Source: Kitasatospora sp. MAP12-44 (lineage in GTDB: Bacteria; Actinomycetota; Actinomycetes; Streptomycetales; Streptomycetaceae). Taken from it: 64,000 bases of DNA. The notes under the pieces are model-generated. The model made no database searches and had not been told where the DNA came from. It saw only the letters and a program-made list of their open reading frames with translations. Both the position numbers and the translations under genes were made by a program. The DNA lies in contig NZ_JARZAE010000004.1 in assembly GCF_029892095.1 (NCBI RefSeq), positions 4,030,001-4,094,000 of the forward strand, given 5' to 3'. Numbering within the stretch: position 1 is the first letter of the stretch; each line of letters begins with the position of its first letter. Below are positions 25,110 to 35,068 of the stretch, one piece after another.

Positions 25110-27794
25110 TTAGTGGAGCGCGAGCCCCACAGCCGTCGCACCCGAGCTGTTGACGGGCAGCACGGAGTCGTACCACGCACCGTTGGCGCTGTGGACCTCG
25201 TGCAGCTGGCCGCCCTCGATGGCCTCGATCACGCGGTCACCGGTCGACTTGATCTTGCCCGACAGCGCGGTGATGCCGCTGACGCCGGGGACCGCACCGT
25301 CGTGCCAGCCGTCAGAGGCGCTGTACACCTCGTGCAGCTGGTTGTTCTCGATCGCCTCGATCACCCGGCCACCCGCAGCGCTGAAGCTGAAGCTCAGCGC
25401 GCTGATGCCGTTGACGCCGGGGATCACGCCGTTGTGCCAGCCGTCGGAGGCGCTGTACACCTCGTGCAGCTGGTTGTTCTCGATCGCCTCGATCACCCGG
25501 CCACCGCCGGAGCTGTAGCTGAAGCTCAGCGCCGAGATACCGGACAGACCCGGGATCACGCCGTCGTGCCAGCCGTCGGACGCGCTGTACACCTCGTGCA
25601 GCTGGTTGTTCTCGATCGCCTCGATCACCCGGCCACCGCCGGGGCTGTAGCTGAAGCTGAGCGCCGTGATGCCGGACAGGCCCGGGATCACGCCGTCGTG
25701 CCAGCCGGTCGCGTCGGAGTAGATCTCGTGCAGCTGGCCGTTCTCGATCGCCTCGATCACCCGGCCACCCGTGGAGTTGTAGGTGAAGCTCAGCGCGCTG
25801 AGACCGCTGATACCCGGCACCGTGGTGTCGTGCCAGCCGGCCGCGTCGGTGTAGACCTCGTGCAGCTGGCCGTTCTCGGCCGCCTCGACCGTCCGGTTGC
25901 TGCCGGTGGCCGGTGCGCAGACCAGGTCCATCACCTTGTCGGCGTTCGGGGTGCCCAGGCCGGTGGCCATGTCGTAGCCGGGCGCGGCGGCGTAGAGGCC
26001 GTTCTGCAGGCCGGCGACGTCGTTGTTACCGGTGGTGATGTCCCGCAGCGTGCCGGTGACACCGTTCTTGGCAGCCTGGTAGAGCGTCGGGTTGAGGAAG
26101 CCCACCCGCCCGGAGCAGCTGCCCGGGCCGTTCTGGTGCGCCGCGATGGCCGCCCAGAGCGGAGCTGCACCGCTGGTGCCACCGATCAGCATCCAGTAGC
26201 CGGCGCCGGTGGAGACGACGTAGCCGGTCGACGGGTCGGCGTCGGCGGCCACATCGGGGGACTGCCGGCAGACCGAACCGGCCGCGGCCTGGCAGTTGTT
26301 GGCGTAGCCCGGAGCGACGAAGCCGGACTGGTAGAACGGGTTGGTGCTGGTGCTGCCGTTGACGGCCCAGCGGGAGACGCCGCCGCCGCTCGCGCCGCCG
26401 TGGCTGTTCCACACCGTCTCGGAGACGGCGCCGGCGGTGTCGGTCAGGCTGGTGCCGCCGACGCCGGTGACGTACGGCTGGCTGGCCGGGTCGGAGGCGC
26501 TCAGCACGTTGGTGACGCTCGGCGGTGCACCGGCGCTCTGCAGGTTGTAGCAGGAGCTGGAGCCGTCGTCGCCGGAGGCCGCCACCACGGTCTGGCCCTG
26601 CAGCGCCGCCTGGAGGAAGATGTCCTGCTCGGCCTGCAGGTCGCTGGTGGCCATCACCTGGTCGCAGATGCCCCAGCTGGTGCTGACCACCTGGGCGCGG
26701 TTGTCCGTGACGATCTGACGGTAGGTGTTCTGGATCGCCGCCTCGTTCGCGTTGGCGGCGTCCGGGCCCTGGTAGACCAGCACGTTCGCCTTGGGCGCGA
26801 GGCCGATGACGGTGTCGAGGTCAAGCGCGGTCTCGACGCCGACGTTGTTGTTGTCCGGCGGGGCCTGCACACCGGCGTTGACCTTGACCCGCTGCACCGA
26901 GGCGTTGGTGCCGTAGCAGGACTGGAAGCCGGCCAGACCGGCGTCCGAGAAGTCCTCCAGCGCGAAGATCGCGACCGTCGTGCCGGCGCCGCCCTCGGTC
27001 ATGCTGTTCAGCCCGTAGGCCGAGGCCAGCGCGGAGGAGCTGAAGTAGTCCTTGCCGTCGGTCTTGCCCGTGAAGGCCCCGACGACGCCCGAGCACAACT
27101 GCGGGTACGCCGCGGCCGTGTGCGGGGCCGCGAAGGCCGCGTGCGCGTTCAGGGTGGTCTGGGCCGAGGCCGCGGCCACGTGGTTGCTGCGCTCGCGGAC
27201 CAGCGTGTTCAGACCGACGACCGAGACGATCGACCCGGCCACGTCGGAACGCACCGCGGGGGCGTCCGTGTTCAGGAAGCCCGTGCTGCCGTCGGACAGC
27301 CGGTAGCCGGCCAGGTCCACGCTGAAGGCCTGCTTGGCCTGCGCGACGGTGGTGGAGATCGGGAGGGTGAGGCCGTCGGCCGCGAGGTCGCCCGGGTGCA
27401 GGCCCTGCGCCGTGAGCGCCGCCTTGACCTTGGCAACGGCGGCCGGGTCCGCGCCGAAGCGCTGGGCGAACTCACCGGTCTGCAGGAAGTGGTGGTAGTA
27501 CGGCGACGACTTGTCGGTCGTCGCTGCGGCGAGGGCCTTGGCGCCGGCCTCGTCGCGCGACTTCAGGTGCACGCTCAGCTGCACCGGGGTGTTGTCCGCC
27601 GGAGCGGCGGTCCGGACCGCGTCGCTCGGCGCGGTCGCGACCGTGCCGACGCGCTGCGTCGTCGGTGCGTCGGCCTGGGCGATGGGCAGGCCCGCGTAGG
27701 TGATCAGGGCCGCGGTGGCAACGACCAGAGCGGCCGCGCGTGACAGCGGTATCGCGGTCAGCGGTGGCTGTGCGTGTCGCGTCGGATGAGTCAT
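25110..27794 (-). CDS. secreted S53 (sedolisin/kumamolisin) peptidase with seven-repeat C-terminal domain
   Basis: 894 residues from the ATG at 27794 (GGGGGGAG upstream). Signal peptide about 1-42, pro-kumamolisin activation domain about 65-205, catalytic domain about 230-635. Catalytic Glu321 and Asp325 lie in VETALDLDTV, the oxyanion Asp in ASGDDGS, and Ser541 in GGTSGAAP. Residues about 640-894 are seven repeats of about 37-40 residues, each with VIEAIEN-QLHEVYS-GWHDGVIPG, the pattern of a tachylectin/PLL-like beta-propeller, likely carbohydrate-binding. The tail suggests targeting to cell-wall or polymer surfaces (inference). Confidence 0.9.
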   Translation of the reverse strand: MTHPTRHAQPPLTAIPLSRAAALVVATAALITYAGLPIAQADAPTTQRVGTVATAPSDAVRTAAPADNTPVQLSVHLKSRDEAGAKALAAATTDKSSPYYHHFLQTGEFAQRFGADPAAVAKVKAALTAQGLHPGDLAADGLTLPISTTVAQAKQAFSVDLAGYRLSDGSTGFLNTDAPAVRSDVAGSIVSVVGLNTLVRERSNHVAAASAQTTLNAHAAFAAPHTAAAYPQLCSGVVGAFTGKTDGKDYFSSSALASAYGLNSMTEGGAGTTVAIFALEDFSDAGLAGFQSCYGTNASVQRVKVNAGVQAPPDNNNVGVETALDLDTVIGLAPKANVLVYQGPDAANANEAAIQNTYRQIVTDNRAQVVSTSWGICDQVMATSDLQAEQDIFLQAALQGQTVVAASGDDGSSSCYNLQSAGAPPSVTNVLSASDPASQPYVTGVGGTSLTDTAGAVSETVWNSHGGASGGGVSRWAVNGSTSTNPFYQSGFVAPGYANNCQAAAGSVCRQSPDVAADADPSTGYVVSTGAGYWMLIGGTSGAAPLWAAIAAHQNGPGSCSGRVGFLNPTLYQAAKNGVTGTLRDITTGNNDVAGLQNGLYAAAPGYDMATGLGTPNADKVMDLVCAPATGSNRTVEAAENGQLHEVYTDAAGWHDTTVPGISGLSALSFTYNSTGGRVIEAIENGQLHEIYSDATGWHDGVIPGLSGITALSFSYSPGGGRVIEAIENNQLHEVYSASDGWHDGVIPGLSGISALSFSYSSGGGRVIEAIENNQLHEVYSASDGWHNGVIPGVNGISALSFSFSAAGGRVIEAIENNQLHEVYSASDGWHDGAVPGVSGITALSGKIKSTGDRVIEAIEGGQLHEVHSANGAWYDSVLPVNSSGATAVGLALH

Positions 27795-27948
27795 CCGCGC
27801 TCCCCCCAATGGGTGATTCCAACGAACCCTCATATGAGAATCCGACTGGAGTTCTATCAGTTCGTGCGGACATCTCTGCGCGCAGGATGGCTCACTGACC
27901 CCTCGGGGGCTCCTCGCCGGCGGTTCCTGCCGGTTCTTGCTGCACAGC

Positions 27949-27976
27949 TGCATACCGGGTATACATACTCAGTATG
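27949..27976. promoter_or_regulatory. adjacent dyads upstream of the ABC transporter
   Basis: GCATACCGGGTATAC followed by CATACTCAGTATG (27964-27976, perfect 13-bp dyad). Likely operator or promoter region for the transporter operon. Confidence 0.5.
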
Positions 27977-28033
27977 CGAGGCTGTCGACGATCGAGTCGA
28001 CCCGCCCGCAGCCGTACGAGAGAGAGCCGACGA

Positions 28034-28786
28034 GTGACAACCACAGAGATGCGGGCCACCGAGGGGGCGGTCCTGCGACTGCAGGGTGTGTCCCGCGTGC
28101 ATGGCCAGGGCGCGAGCCAGGTCCATGCCCTGCACGGGGTGGACCTGACGGTGCTTCCGGGGGAGTTCGTGGCCGTGATGGGGCCCAGCGGGTCGGGCAA
28201 GTCCACGCTGCTCACGCTGGCCGGGGGGCTGGACACGGCCACCTCGGGCGAGGTGCTGGTCGAGGGACGGGAGCTGGGCGGGCTGTCCCGGAGCGCGCTG
28301 GCCGCCGTCCGCCGCCGGTCGATCGGGTACGTGTTCCAGGACTTCAACCTGATCCCGGCGCTGACCGCCGCCGAGAACGTCTCACTGCCGCGCGAGCTGG
28401 ACGGGATGTCGAGCCGTCAGGCCCGCACCGAGGCGCTGGCCGCGCTCGCCGAGATCGGTATCGGGGAGCTCGCCGACCGCTACCCCGACCAGCTGTCGGG
28501 CGGCCAGCAGCAGCGCGTCGCCATCGCCCGCGCCCTGATCGGCGAGCGCCGGCTGGTGCTCGCCGACGAGCCCACCGGCGCCCTCGACTCGGCCACCGGC
28601 GAGGCCGTGCTGACCGTCCTGCGCGGGCGCTGCGACGCCGGGGCCGCCGCCGTCATGGTCACCCACGAGGCCCGGCACGCCGAGTGGGCCGACCGCGTGG
28701 TGCTGCTGCGCGACGGTCAGCTGGTGGACGAGCGCACGCCGCACCCGGGAACGCACCGGTCGACCGGAGAGAGCGACGCCCGATGA
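28034..28786 (+). CDS. ABC transporter ATP-binding protein (MacB/LolD type)
   Basis: 250 residues from a GTG at 28034. Walker A GPSGSGKST, Q-loop VFQDFN, signature LSGGQQQR, Walker B LVLADEP and switch His in VTHEARH. The downstream permease overlaps by 4 bp (ATGA). Type VII (MacB-like) ATPases couple to FtsX-like permeases to export peptides, lipids or antibiotics. Confidence 0.92.
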   Translation: MTTTEMRATEGAVLRLQGVSRVHGQGASQVHALHGVDLTVLPGEFVAVMGPSGSGKSTLLTLAGGLDTATSGEVLVEGRELGGLSRSALAAVRRRSIGYVFQDFNLIPALTAAENVSLPRELDGMSSRQARTEALAALAEIGIGELADRYPDQLSGGQQQRVAIARALIGERRLVLADEPTGALDSATGEAVLTVLRGRCDAGAAAVMVTHEARHAEWADRVVLLRDGQLVDERTPHPGTHRSTGESDAR

Positions 28787-31653
28787 ACCTCTCCTCCTGG
28801 CGCGCCGCACTGCGCGTCGCCCGCCGTGACGCACTGCGCGCCAAGGGCCGCAGCGCGCTGATCGTCGCCATGATCGCGCTGCCGGTCGTGGGCGTCACCG
28901 CCGCCGACGTGGTGACCCGCAGCTCCCACCTGTCGCCGCAGGAGCGCAGCACCCTCCTGATGGGCGCCTCCGACGCGTACGTCAGCACGACGCATCAGCC
29001 CGGCTGGCGCCTCGATCAGGCCCCGGACCCCAGCCCCACCAGCACCTGGTTCCTCTCACAGAGCGGGCCCAAGCCCTCGCCGACCGCGCAGGAACTGGCC
29101 CGCGCCGCCGAACCGTTGGACCAACTGGTCAAGGAGGCGATGCCGCCCGGCGCCCGTCTGCTGCCGGTCGAGGCCACCGCCGGCTACGTCCCGACCAGCA
29201 CGGCCTACGGCCAGGGGAGCGTGGAGACCTGGGGCATGGACCTGACCGACCCGCTCACCCGCGGCATTGTGACGCTCCGCCAGGGCAGTTGGCCCAGCGC
29301 CCCGTACGAGGTCGCGGCGACCACCGGGTTCCTTTCCGAGTCCGGACTGCACGTCGGGCAGAGCACCACCCTGGCGGGCACCACCCAGCCGCTGAAGATC
29401 ACCTCGGCCGTCGAGTACCCGGGTGAGCTGGGGGTGGCACGGCTGGTGGGACGACCGGGAGAGCTGAGCGGGCTCCTCGCGTCGACACCGGACGGCCGCG
29501 GCGACCAACTGCCGGTCGGTTCCCACGACTTCCTGGTCGCGATGCCGGGGCACGCCGCGTTCAGCTGGCAGCAGGTGAAGGAGGCCAACGCCTACGGGTT
29601 CACGGTGGCCTCGCGCGCCGTGCTCGCCGACCCGCCGCCGGACAGCGCCGTCCCGTTCTACTCCGACGACCCCCACTTCCGCAGCCAGGCCGACACGACC
29701 GCGCTCAAGACGGCGACGATCGCCGCCACCGTGGCCGGCATGGCCCTGCTGGAGATCGTGCTGCTGGCCGGCCCGGCCTTCGCGGTCGGCGCCCGGCGCT
29801 CGCGGCGCCAGCTCGGGCTGATCGCGGCCTGCGGCGGCAACCGCGCGCACATCCGCGCCGTGGTGCTCGGCGGCGGCGTCGTGCTCGGCGGTACGGGGGC
29901 CGCGGCGGGCGCGGTGCTCGGCGCGCTCGCCGTGCTGGCGGGCCGCTCGGCTTTGGAGGCGCGAGCGGGGGCCCGCTTCGGCCACTTCGCGCTGGAGCCC
30001 GCCGATCTGCTCGCCATCGTGGCGATCGGCGTGGTGACCGGCCTGCTGGCGGCCATCGTCCCGGCGGTGCAGGCCTCGCGGCAGCCCGTCCTCGCCGCGC
30101 TCACCGGCCGCGCCACCACCCGGCCGCCGACGCGCTGGCTGACCCTCGCCGGTCTGCTGATGGCGCTGGCCGGAGCGGGCCTCGCGCTGGTCGGCAAGAT
30201 CGGCTACTCCCGCTCGCATGCCGTGATGGCCGGTTCCATGCTCGCGGAGGTCGGCCTGGTCGCCTGCACCCCGTGGCTGGTCAGCCAGTTCGGCAGGATC
30301 GGGCGGATCCTGCCGCTCGGCCCGCGGCTGGCGGTGCGCGACGCGGCCCGCCATCGCGGCCGCTCCGCGCCCGCCGTCGCGGCCGTGCTGGCCGCCGTCG
30401 CCGGGGCGGCCGCGGTGCTGACCTTCCAGGCCAGCGGGGACTCGGCGGCCCGGGCGGACTACGCGCCCGAGGCGCCGAAGGGGGCCGTGATCGTGCAGGC
30501 CTACCAGGTGCTGACCGGTGCCGGAGCCGACTCGCCCGACGCGACCGCCCGCAACGCCGACGCCGTGCGCTCGGCCGTGGAGCAGGCCATCCCGGGCCTG
30601 GGGCAGCGCGGCGACCTGCGGGACGTCACCTACGGGGCCTGCGGGGCGCCAGGCGGCTTCTGCGGCACGGTCCACCTGATGACGCCCCCGGCCAACGTCT
30701 GCCCGCCCGCGGCCGGGCTGACCAGCCCGCAGGCCGTGGCCGTCATCAGCCTCGGGCAGGCGCAGCAGCTGCTGGCGCACGACCCGCGGTGCGCGGCCGG
30801 TCCCCCGGTGCCCGACGACGCCCAGGACCTGGTCATCGGCGACGCGACGGTGCTGCACAACCTGCTCGGCGTGGACGACCCGGCCGCCGGCCAGGCCCTG
30901 GCGGCCGGCCAGGTCGTCGTCCTGGACCCGCGGCTGGTGCAGGACGGCAAGGTGACCCTGCAGCTCACCCGCTACGGTGCCACCGGCCCGAGCGGCAACC
31001 AGGTCAGCACCATCAGCGTCCCGGCAGTGGCGGCGAAGGCCACCGCGGCGGGCGCGCGAGCGGTGCTCTCGCCGGCGGCGGCCGCGGCGGCGGGCCTGCT
31101 GCCCGACTCGTACGGCTTCGTCTGGCTGCCCGCGCACCCGCCCACCTCGGCCGAGCAGCAGCGCGCCGCCTCGGCACTCGCCACCGCCGGCAAGGGCAAG
31201 TTGGCGGTGGAGCGCGGCTACCAGGGCTCCGGCAACGCCATCGCCCTGGGTCTGGCGGTCGCCGCCTCGGTGGTGGCGATCGCGGCCGCCTGCATCGCGA
31301 CCGGCCTCGCGGCAGCGGACTCGCAGTCGGACCTGGCCACCCTGGCGGCTGTCGGCGCGGGTCCGGGGATCCGGCGCAGGCTGTCGGGGTTCCAGTGCGG
31401 CGCCGTGGCCGCGTTGGGCTCCGTGATCGGGGTGCTCGCGGGTCTGGTGCCCGCCGCCGCCATCCAGCGGGTGCAGAACCTGGGCAACCTGTCGTACGTC
31501 CAGGCCACCGGCGGGATCAGCCTGGGCAGCCACCCGCTGGTGATCCCCTGGACGTACCTGGCCGTCCTGGTCGTCGGGCTGCCGCTGCTCTGCTGGCTGC
31601 TGGCCGCCGGCTTCACCCGCTCCCGCACGGTGCTGGCCCGCCGGACGCAGTGA
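28783..31653 (+). CDS. FtsX-like ABC transporter permease
   Basis: 956 residues. N-terminal membrane helix (SALIVAMIALPVVGVTAA), a large extracytoplasmic domain, and two FtsX-type membrane blocks (about residues 300-540 and 815-950) typical of actinobacterial double permeases. Substrate unknown; pairs with the preceding ATPase. Confidence 0.88.
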   Translation: MNLSSWRAALRVARRDALRAKGRSALIVAMIALPVVGVTAADVVTRSSHLSPQERSTLLMGASDAYVSTTHQPGWRLDQAPDPSPTSTWFLSQSGPKPSPTAQELARAAEPLDQLVKEAMPPGARLLPVEATAGYVPTSTAYGQGSVETWGMDLTDPLTRGIVTLRQGSWPSAPYEVAATTGFLSESGLHVGQSTTLAGTTQPLKITSAVEYPGELGVARLVGRPGELSGLLASTPDGRGDQLPVGSHDFLVAMPGHAAFSWQQVKEANAYGFTVASRAVLADPPPDSAVPFYSDDPHFRSQADTTALKTATIAATVAGMALLEIVLLAGPAFAVGARRSRRQLGLIAACGGNRAHIRAVVLGGGVVLGGTGAAAGAVLGALAVLAGRSALEARAGARFGHFALEPADLLAIVAIGVVTGLLAAIVPAVQASRQPVLAALTGRATTRPPTRWLTLAGLLMALAGAGLALVGKIGYSRSHAVMAGSMLAEVGLVACTPWLVSQFGRIGRILPLGPRLAVRDAARHRGRSAPAVAAVLAAVAGAAAVLTFQASGDSAARADYAPEAPKGAVIVQAYQVLTGAGADSPDATARNADAVRSAVEQAIPGLGQRGDLRDVTYGACGAPGGFCGTVHLMTPPANVCPPAAGLTSPQAVAVISLGQAQQLLAHDPRCAAGPPVPDDAQDLVIGDATVLHNLLGVDDPAAGQALAAGQVVVLDPRLVQDGKVTLQLTRYGATGPSGNQVSTISVPAVAAKATAAGARAVLSPAAAAAAGLLPDSYGFVWLPAHPPTSAEQQRAASALATAGKGKLAVERGYQGSGNAIALGLAVAASVVAIAAACIATGLAAADSQSDLATLAAVGAGPGIRRRLSGFQCGAVAALGSVIGVLAGLVPAAAIQRVQNLGNLSYVQATGGISLGSHPLVIPWTYLAVLVVGLPLLCWLLAAGFTRSRTVLARRTQ

Positions 31654-31667
31654 CCCGGTGAGTCGAG

Positions 31668-31708
31668 ACCGGTGGCCCCGTCGGAACGATCCGGCGGGGC
31701 CACCGGCT
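31668..31708. terminator. bidirectional terminator
   Basis: ACCGGTGGCCCCG pairs with CGGGGCCACCGG; lies between the convergent permease and LuxR genes, followed by TTTCTC on the plus strand. Confidence 0.8.
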
Positions 31709-31718
31709 TTCTCAGCAC

Positions 31719-34442
31719 CTAGACCAGCGCGGTCAGTTCGCCCCGCGAGGCGACGCCGAGCTTCGGGTAGGCCTTGTACAGGTGGTGCCCCACGGTCCGC
31801 GGGCTGAGGAAGAGCTGCGCCGCGATGTCGCGGTTGGAGAGGCCCTTCGCGGCCAGTTTGACGATGTGCACCTCCTGCGGCGTCAGGCCGGCCAGCGGGC
31901 CGGCCGGCAGCGCGGCGGGCGGCGTCGAACCGGCCGCGCCCAGCTCGCTGCGGGCGCGGTCGGCCCAGGGGGTCGCGCCGAGGCGCTCGAAGACCTCCAG
32001 CGCGGTCCGCAGCCTGCCGCGCGCCTCGGTGCGGCGCCGGCCGCGGCGCAGCCACTCGCCGAACAGCAGGCTGGTGCGGGCGAGTTCGAAGGGACGGTCG
32101 TCCCCGTCGTGCAGCTTGAGCGCCGCCAGGTAGCCGGATTCGGCGAGCTCGTCCGGCCCCAGCAGCGCCTGGCAGCGAAGCACCAGCGCCTGCGCCCAGC
32201 TCTGGGCACCCGAGCCCGGGGTCGCCCAGCGCTGGTAGCGCTCGAACGCCTCGGCCGCCCGGTCGGGTTCGCCGAGCCGGACCGCCGCCTCGACCAGGTC
32301 CGGGACGGCGCGCACCGCCGAGACGTGGTACCAGTGCGGCCCGCCGGTCAGCGCCACCAGCCGGTCCACCGCCTCGGCCGCCCGGCCCTGCCCCAAGTCG
32401 TGGACGGCCTGCGCCCATTGGGCCCAGCTGGTGCCCGCCGCCGGGGCTCCCCAGGTCGAGGTGGCGTCGGCCAGCGCCCCGGCGACCCGCACCGAGACCC
32501 GCTCGCCGTCACCCCGCAGCGCGGCCAAATAGGCCTCCAGTGCCAGGAGTTGACCCAGCCACTGGGGCTGCCCGGTGTCCCGCGCCAGCGCCAGCCCCTC
32601 GGCGACGCTGACCTCGGCGTCCTGGTGGCGGCCATGGAAGAGCTCCGCCTCCGCCAGGAAGAAGAGCAGGGTGGGCAGCGAGCCCACCGCGCCGCTCGCG
32701 CGCGCCTCGGCGATCAGCTCGGTGGCCAGCTGGAAGGTCTCCGCGTCCCGGCCCGGGATCAGCGTCGATCCGCAGACCTGCACCAGCTCGCGCAGGCCCT
32801 CCGCGCCCGCCTCCCGCGCCAGCCGGACGGTGTCGGCGACAGCGGGCAGCGGCGGGGCGGCGCGGCCCAGCATCGGCAGCGCGCTGGCCAGCAGGTGCTG
32901 GGCGGGCGCGCGGGTCGGATCGCCGTCCGGCAGCGGCAGGGCGGCCAGCCGGTCGAGCACCTGCTCGACCTGCTCGGCCCCGAGGTACCAGGCGACATGG
33001 AAGGCCTGGAGCAGCAGGCGGGCGGCGTCCGGGGCGGTGATCTCGCTGTCCGCGGCGGTCAGCAGCAGCCGGTAGGCGTCGGGGTAGGCGCCGCGCCAGA
33101 AGTACGCGGTGGCCCGGACCCAGTCCAGCACGGCCCGGACGAACGGCTCCTCGGCCCGCTCACCGGCCCGGACGGCCAGCGCCTCGGCGCGGTCGGTCTC
33201 GGCCGCGTCCAACGCGGCCTCGGCGGCGAGCACCAGGCAGCGGGTGGCGTGCTGCGGGTCGGGCGCGAGCCGGGCGGCCCGCTCGTACGCCGTGCAGGCC
33301 CCGGCATGCCCGCCACGCGCCCCGGCCCGCTCGGCCACCCGCTCCAGCGCGGCGGCCAGTTCGGCGTCCTTGCCGGTCACCGCGAGCGCCAGGTGCCAGC
33401 TGCCGCGGTCCTCCTCCCCTGCCTCGCGCAGCAGTTCCCCCAGCGCCCGGTGCACCGCCAACCGCTGTGCCAGCGGCGCGCGTTGCAGGATCACGGTGCG
33501 CAGCAGCGAGTTCCGCAGCACATAGCGGCCGTCCGGGGTGAGCAGCAGCAGCCCGGACTGCTCGGCGGCCGCCAGGTGCTCGGGCCCGGCGCCGAGCGCC
33601 TCGCCCGCGCGCTGGACGATCGCCGGGTCGCCGGCCTCCTCGGCCGCGGCGACCAGCAGCAGCGTCTGCGCTGCGGCCGGCAGCCGGGCGACCTGGCCGT
33701 GGAAGGCCTGCTGGAGCCGACCGGTCAGCGGCAGCCTGCCGTCCCCGGAGGTCGGATCGGCGGCCAGCGCGGCCGGCAGCTCGGTCAGGGCCAGTGGATT
33801 GCCCTGCGCCTGGGTGAGCACCCGGAACCGCACCCGCTCGGCCGCGGGACTGTCCTGACGCGAGGTCAGCAGCGCGGCGGCGGCGGTCGGATCGAGCCCG
33901 GTCAGCCGCAGTTCGGGCAGCCCGGGGGCCGGGAACGAGCCCTCGCCGTCGCGCGCCGCGAAGAGCAGCACCACGCCCTCGCGGTCCAGCCGGCGGGCCG
34001 CCAGCAGCAGCGCCTCGCTGGAGGAGCGGTCGAGCCACTGGGCGTCGTCCACCAGGCACAGCAGCGGCTGGTCGGCGGCCAGTTCGGCGAGCAGCGCGAG
34101 CGTGGCCAGACCGCTGAGCAGGCGGTCGGCCGGTCCGCCGTCGACCAGTCCGAAGGCGATCTCCAGGGCCCGCCGCTGCGGCCCGGGCAGCGCGGGCAGC
34201 CGGTCGAGCGCCGAGCCCAGCAGCAGGTGCAGCCCCGCGAACGGCAGGTCGGCCTCGTACTCGACGCCGCTCACCCTGATCAGCCGGTGGTCGCCGCCCG
34301 CCCGCTCGGCGGCGTGGTCGAGCAGCGCGCTGCGGCCGATCCCCGGCTCCCCGCGCAGCACCAGCGCACCACTGCGCCCCTGCCGCGCCCCGTCCAGCAG
34401 CGCTTCGACGACGGCCTGCTCACGTGCCCTCCCGTACAGCAT
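31719..34442 (-). CDS. LuxR-family regulator, large ATP-binding (LAL) type
   Basis: 907 residues. N-terminal AAA domain with Walker A GEPGIGRSAL (about 31-40) and Walker B LLCLVDDAQWLD, a long TPR-like middle, and a C-terminal LuxR helix-turn-helix (LTPQEVHIVKLAAKGLSNRDIAAQLFLSPRTV). Divergent from the SnoaL-like gene at 34614, which may be a target. LAL regulators often control secondary metabolism or carbon use. Confidence 0.9.
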   Translation of the reverse strand: MLYGRAREQAVVEALLDGARQGRSGALVLRGEPGIGRSALLDHAAERAGGDHRLIRVSGVEYEADLPFAGLHLLLGSALDRLPALPGPQRRALEIAFGLVDGGPADRLLSGLATLALLAELAADQPLLCLVDDAQWLDRSSSEALLLAARRLDREGVVLLFAARDGEGSFPAPGLPELRLTGLDPTAAAALLTSRQDSPAAERVRFRVLTQAQGNPLALTELPAALAADPTSGDGRLPLTGRLQQAFHGQVARLPAAAQTLLLVAAAEEAGDPAIVQRAGEALGAGPEHLAAAEQSGLLLLTPDGRYVLRNSLLRTVILQRAPLAQRLAVHRALGELLREAGEEDRGSWHLALAVTGKDAELAAALERVAERAGARGGHAGACTAYERAARLAPDPQHATRCLVLAAEAALDAAETDRAEALAVRAGERAEEPFVRAVLDWVRATAYFWRGAYPDAYRLLLTAADSEITAPDAARLLLQAFHVAWYLGAEQVEQVLDRLAALPLPDGDPTRAPAQHLLASALPMLGRAAPPLPAVADTVRLAREAGAEGLRELVQVCGSTLIPGRDAETFQLATELIAEARASGAVGSLPTLLFFLAEAELFHGRHQDAEVSVAEGLALARDTGQPQWLGQLLALEAYLAALRGDGERVSVRVAGALADATSTWGAPAAGTSWAQWAQAVHDLGQGRAAEAVDRLVALTGGPHWYHVSAVRAVPDLVEAAVRLGEPDRAAEAFERYQRWATPGSGAQSWAQALVLRCQALLGPDELAESGYLAALKLHDGDDRPFELARTSLLFGEWLRRGRRRTEARGRLRTALEVFERLGATPWADRARSELGAAGSTPPAALPAGPLAGLTPQEVHIVKLAAKGLSNRDIAAQLFLSPRTVGHHLYKAYPKLGVASRGELTALV

Positions 34443-34613
34443 GCACCGAGCCTAACCGGCCCCGGCTACCTACCCGCGCAGCCGCAACTCCCTACCCCAG
34501 TACCTATCCGGCTACCGGCAATTGCCGATGGCTGACTGATTCCGACCCATCCGGATCTGCGTACCGTCGTGACCTGTAAGAACACACCGCACAGAGCACA
34601 GAGGAGCAGGACC

Positions 34614-34982
34614 ATGACGAACTTCGAGCAGCTGGCCGACCAGTACATCGCCCTCTGGAACGAGACCGACGACGCCACCCGGCGCAAGCTGGTCGACGAG
34701 GTCTGGGCCGAGGACGCGGTCTACACCGACCCGCTGGTGGTCGCCGCCGGCCGGGAGGCCTTCGCCGCGACGATCGGCGCCGTGCAGAGCCAGTTCCCCG
34801 GACTGGTCTTCACCCTCGGCGAGGGCGGCGTGGACGCCCACCACAACATCGCCCGCCTCACCTGGGACCTCGGTCCCGCCGGTCAGGAGGCCCTGGTGGT
34901 CGGCTTCGACGTCCTGGTGGCCACCGAGGACGGCAAGATCGCCGCGGTGCACGGCTTCCTGGACAAGGTGCCCACGGCCTGA
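34614..34982 (+). CDS. SnoaL-like / NTF2-fold protein
   Basis: 122 residues from the ATG at 34614 (GAGGAGCAGG upstream). NTF2-like fold with YIALWNETDDATRRKLVDEV and a central DAVYTDP stretch. Family members are cyclases, isomerases or ligand-binding proteins; the substrate is not deducible. Confidence 0.75.
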   Translation: MTNFEQLADQYIALWNETDDATRRKLVDEVWAEDAVYTDPLVVAAGREAFAATIGAVQSQFPGLVFTLGEGGVDAHHNIARLTWDLGPAGQEALVVGFDVLVATEDGKIAAVHGFLDKVPTA

Positions 34983-35068
34983 ACCGGGCACTCCATGAGC
35001 ACCCGGTGCGGGCGGGGAATGGCAGGGGGAACTGCCATCTCCTCGTCCGCATCGGGTTTGATGGGTGG

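Noticed and set aside
25047..27743. 898-codon plus-strand frame opposite the S53 peptidase
   Set aside because: Repetitive shadow caused by the peptidase repeats on the other strand.
29056..32418. Long minus-strand frame opposite the FtsX permease and into the LuxR gene
   Set aside because: Low-complexity shadow; the permease and LuxR frames are unmistakable.
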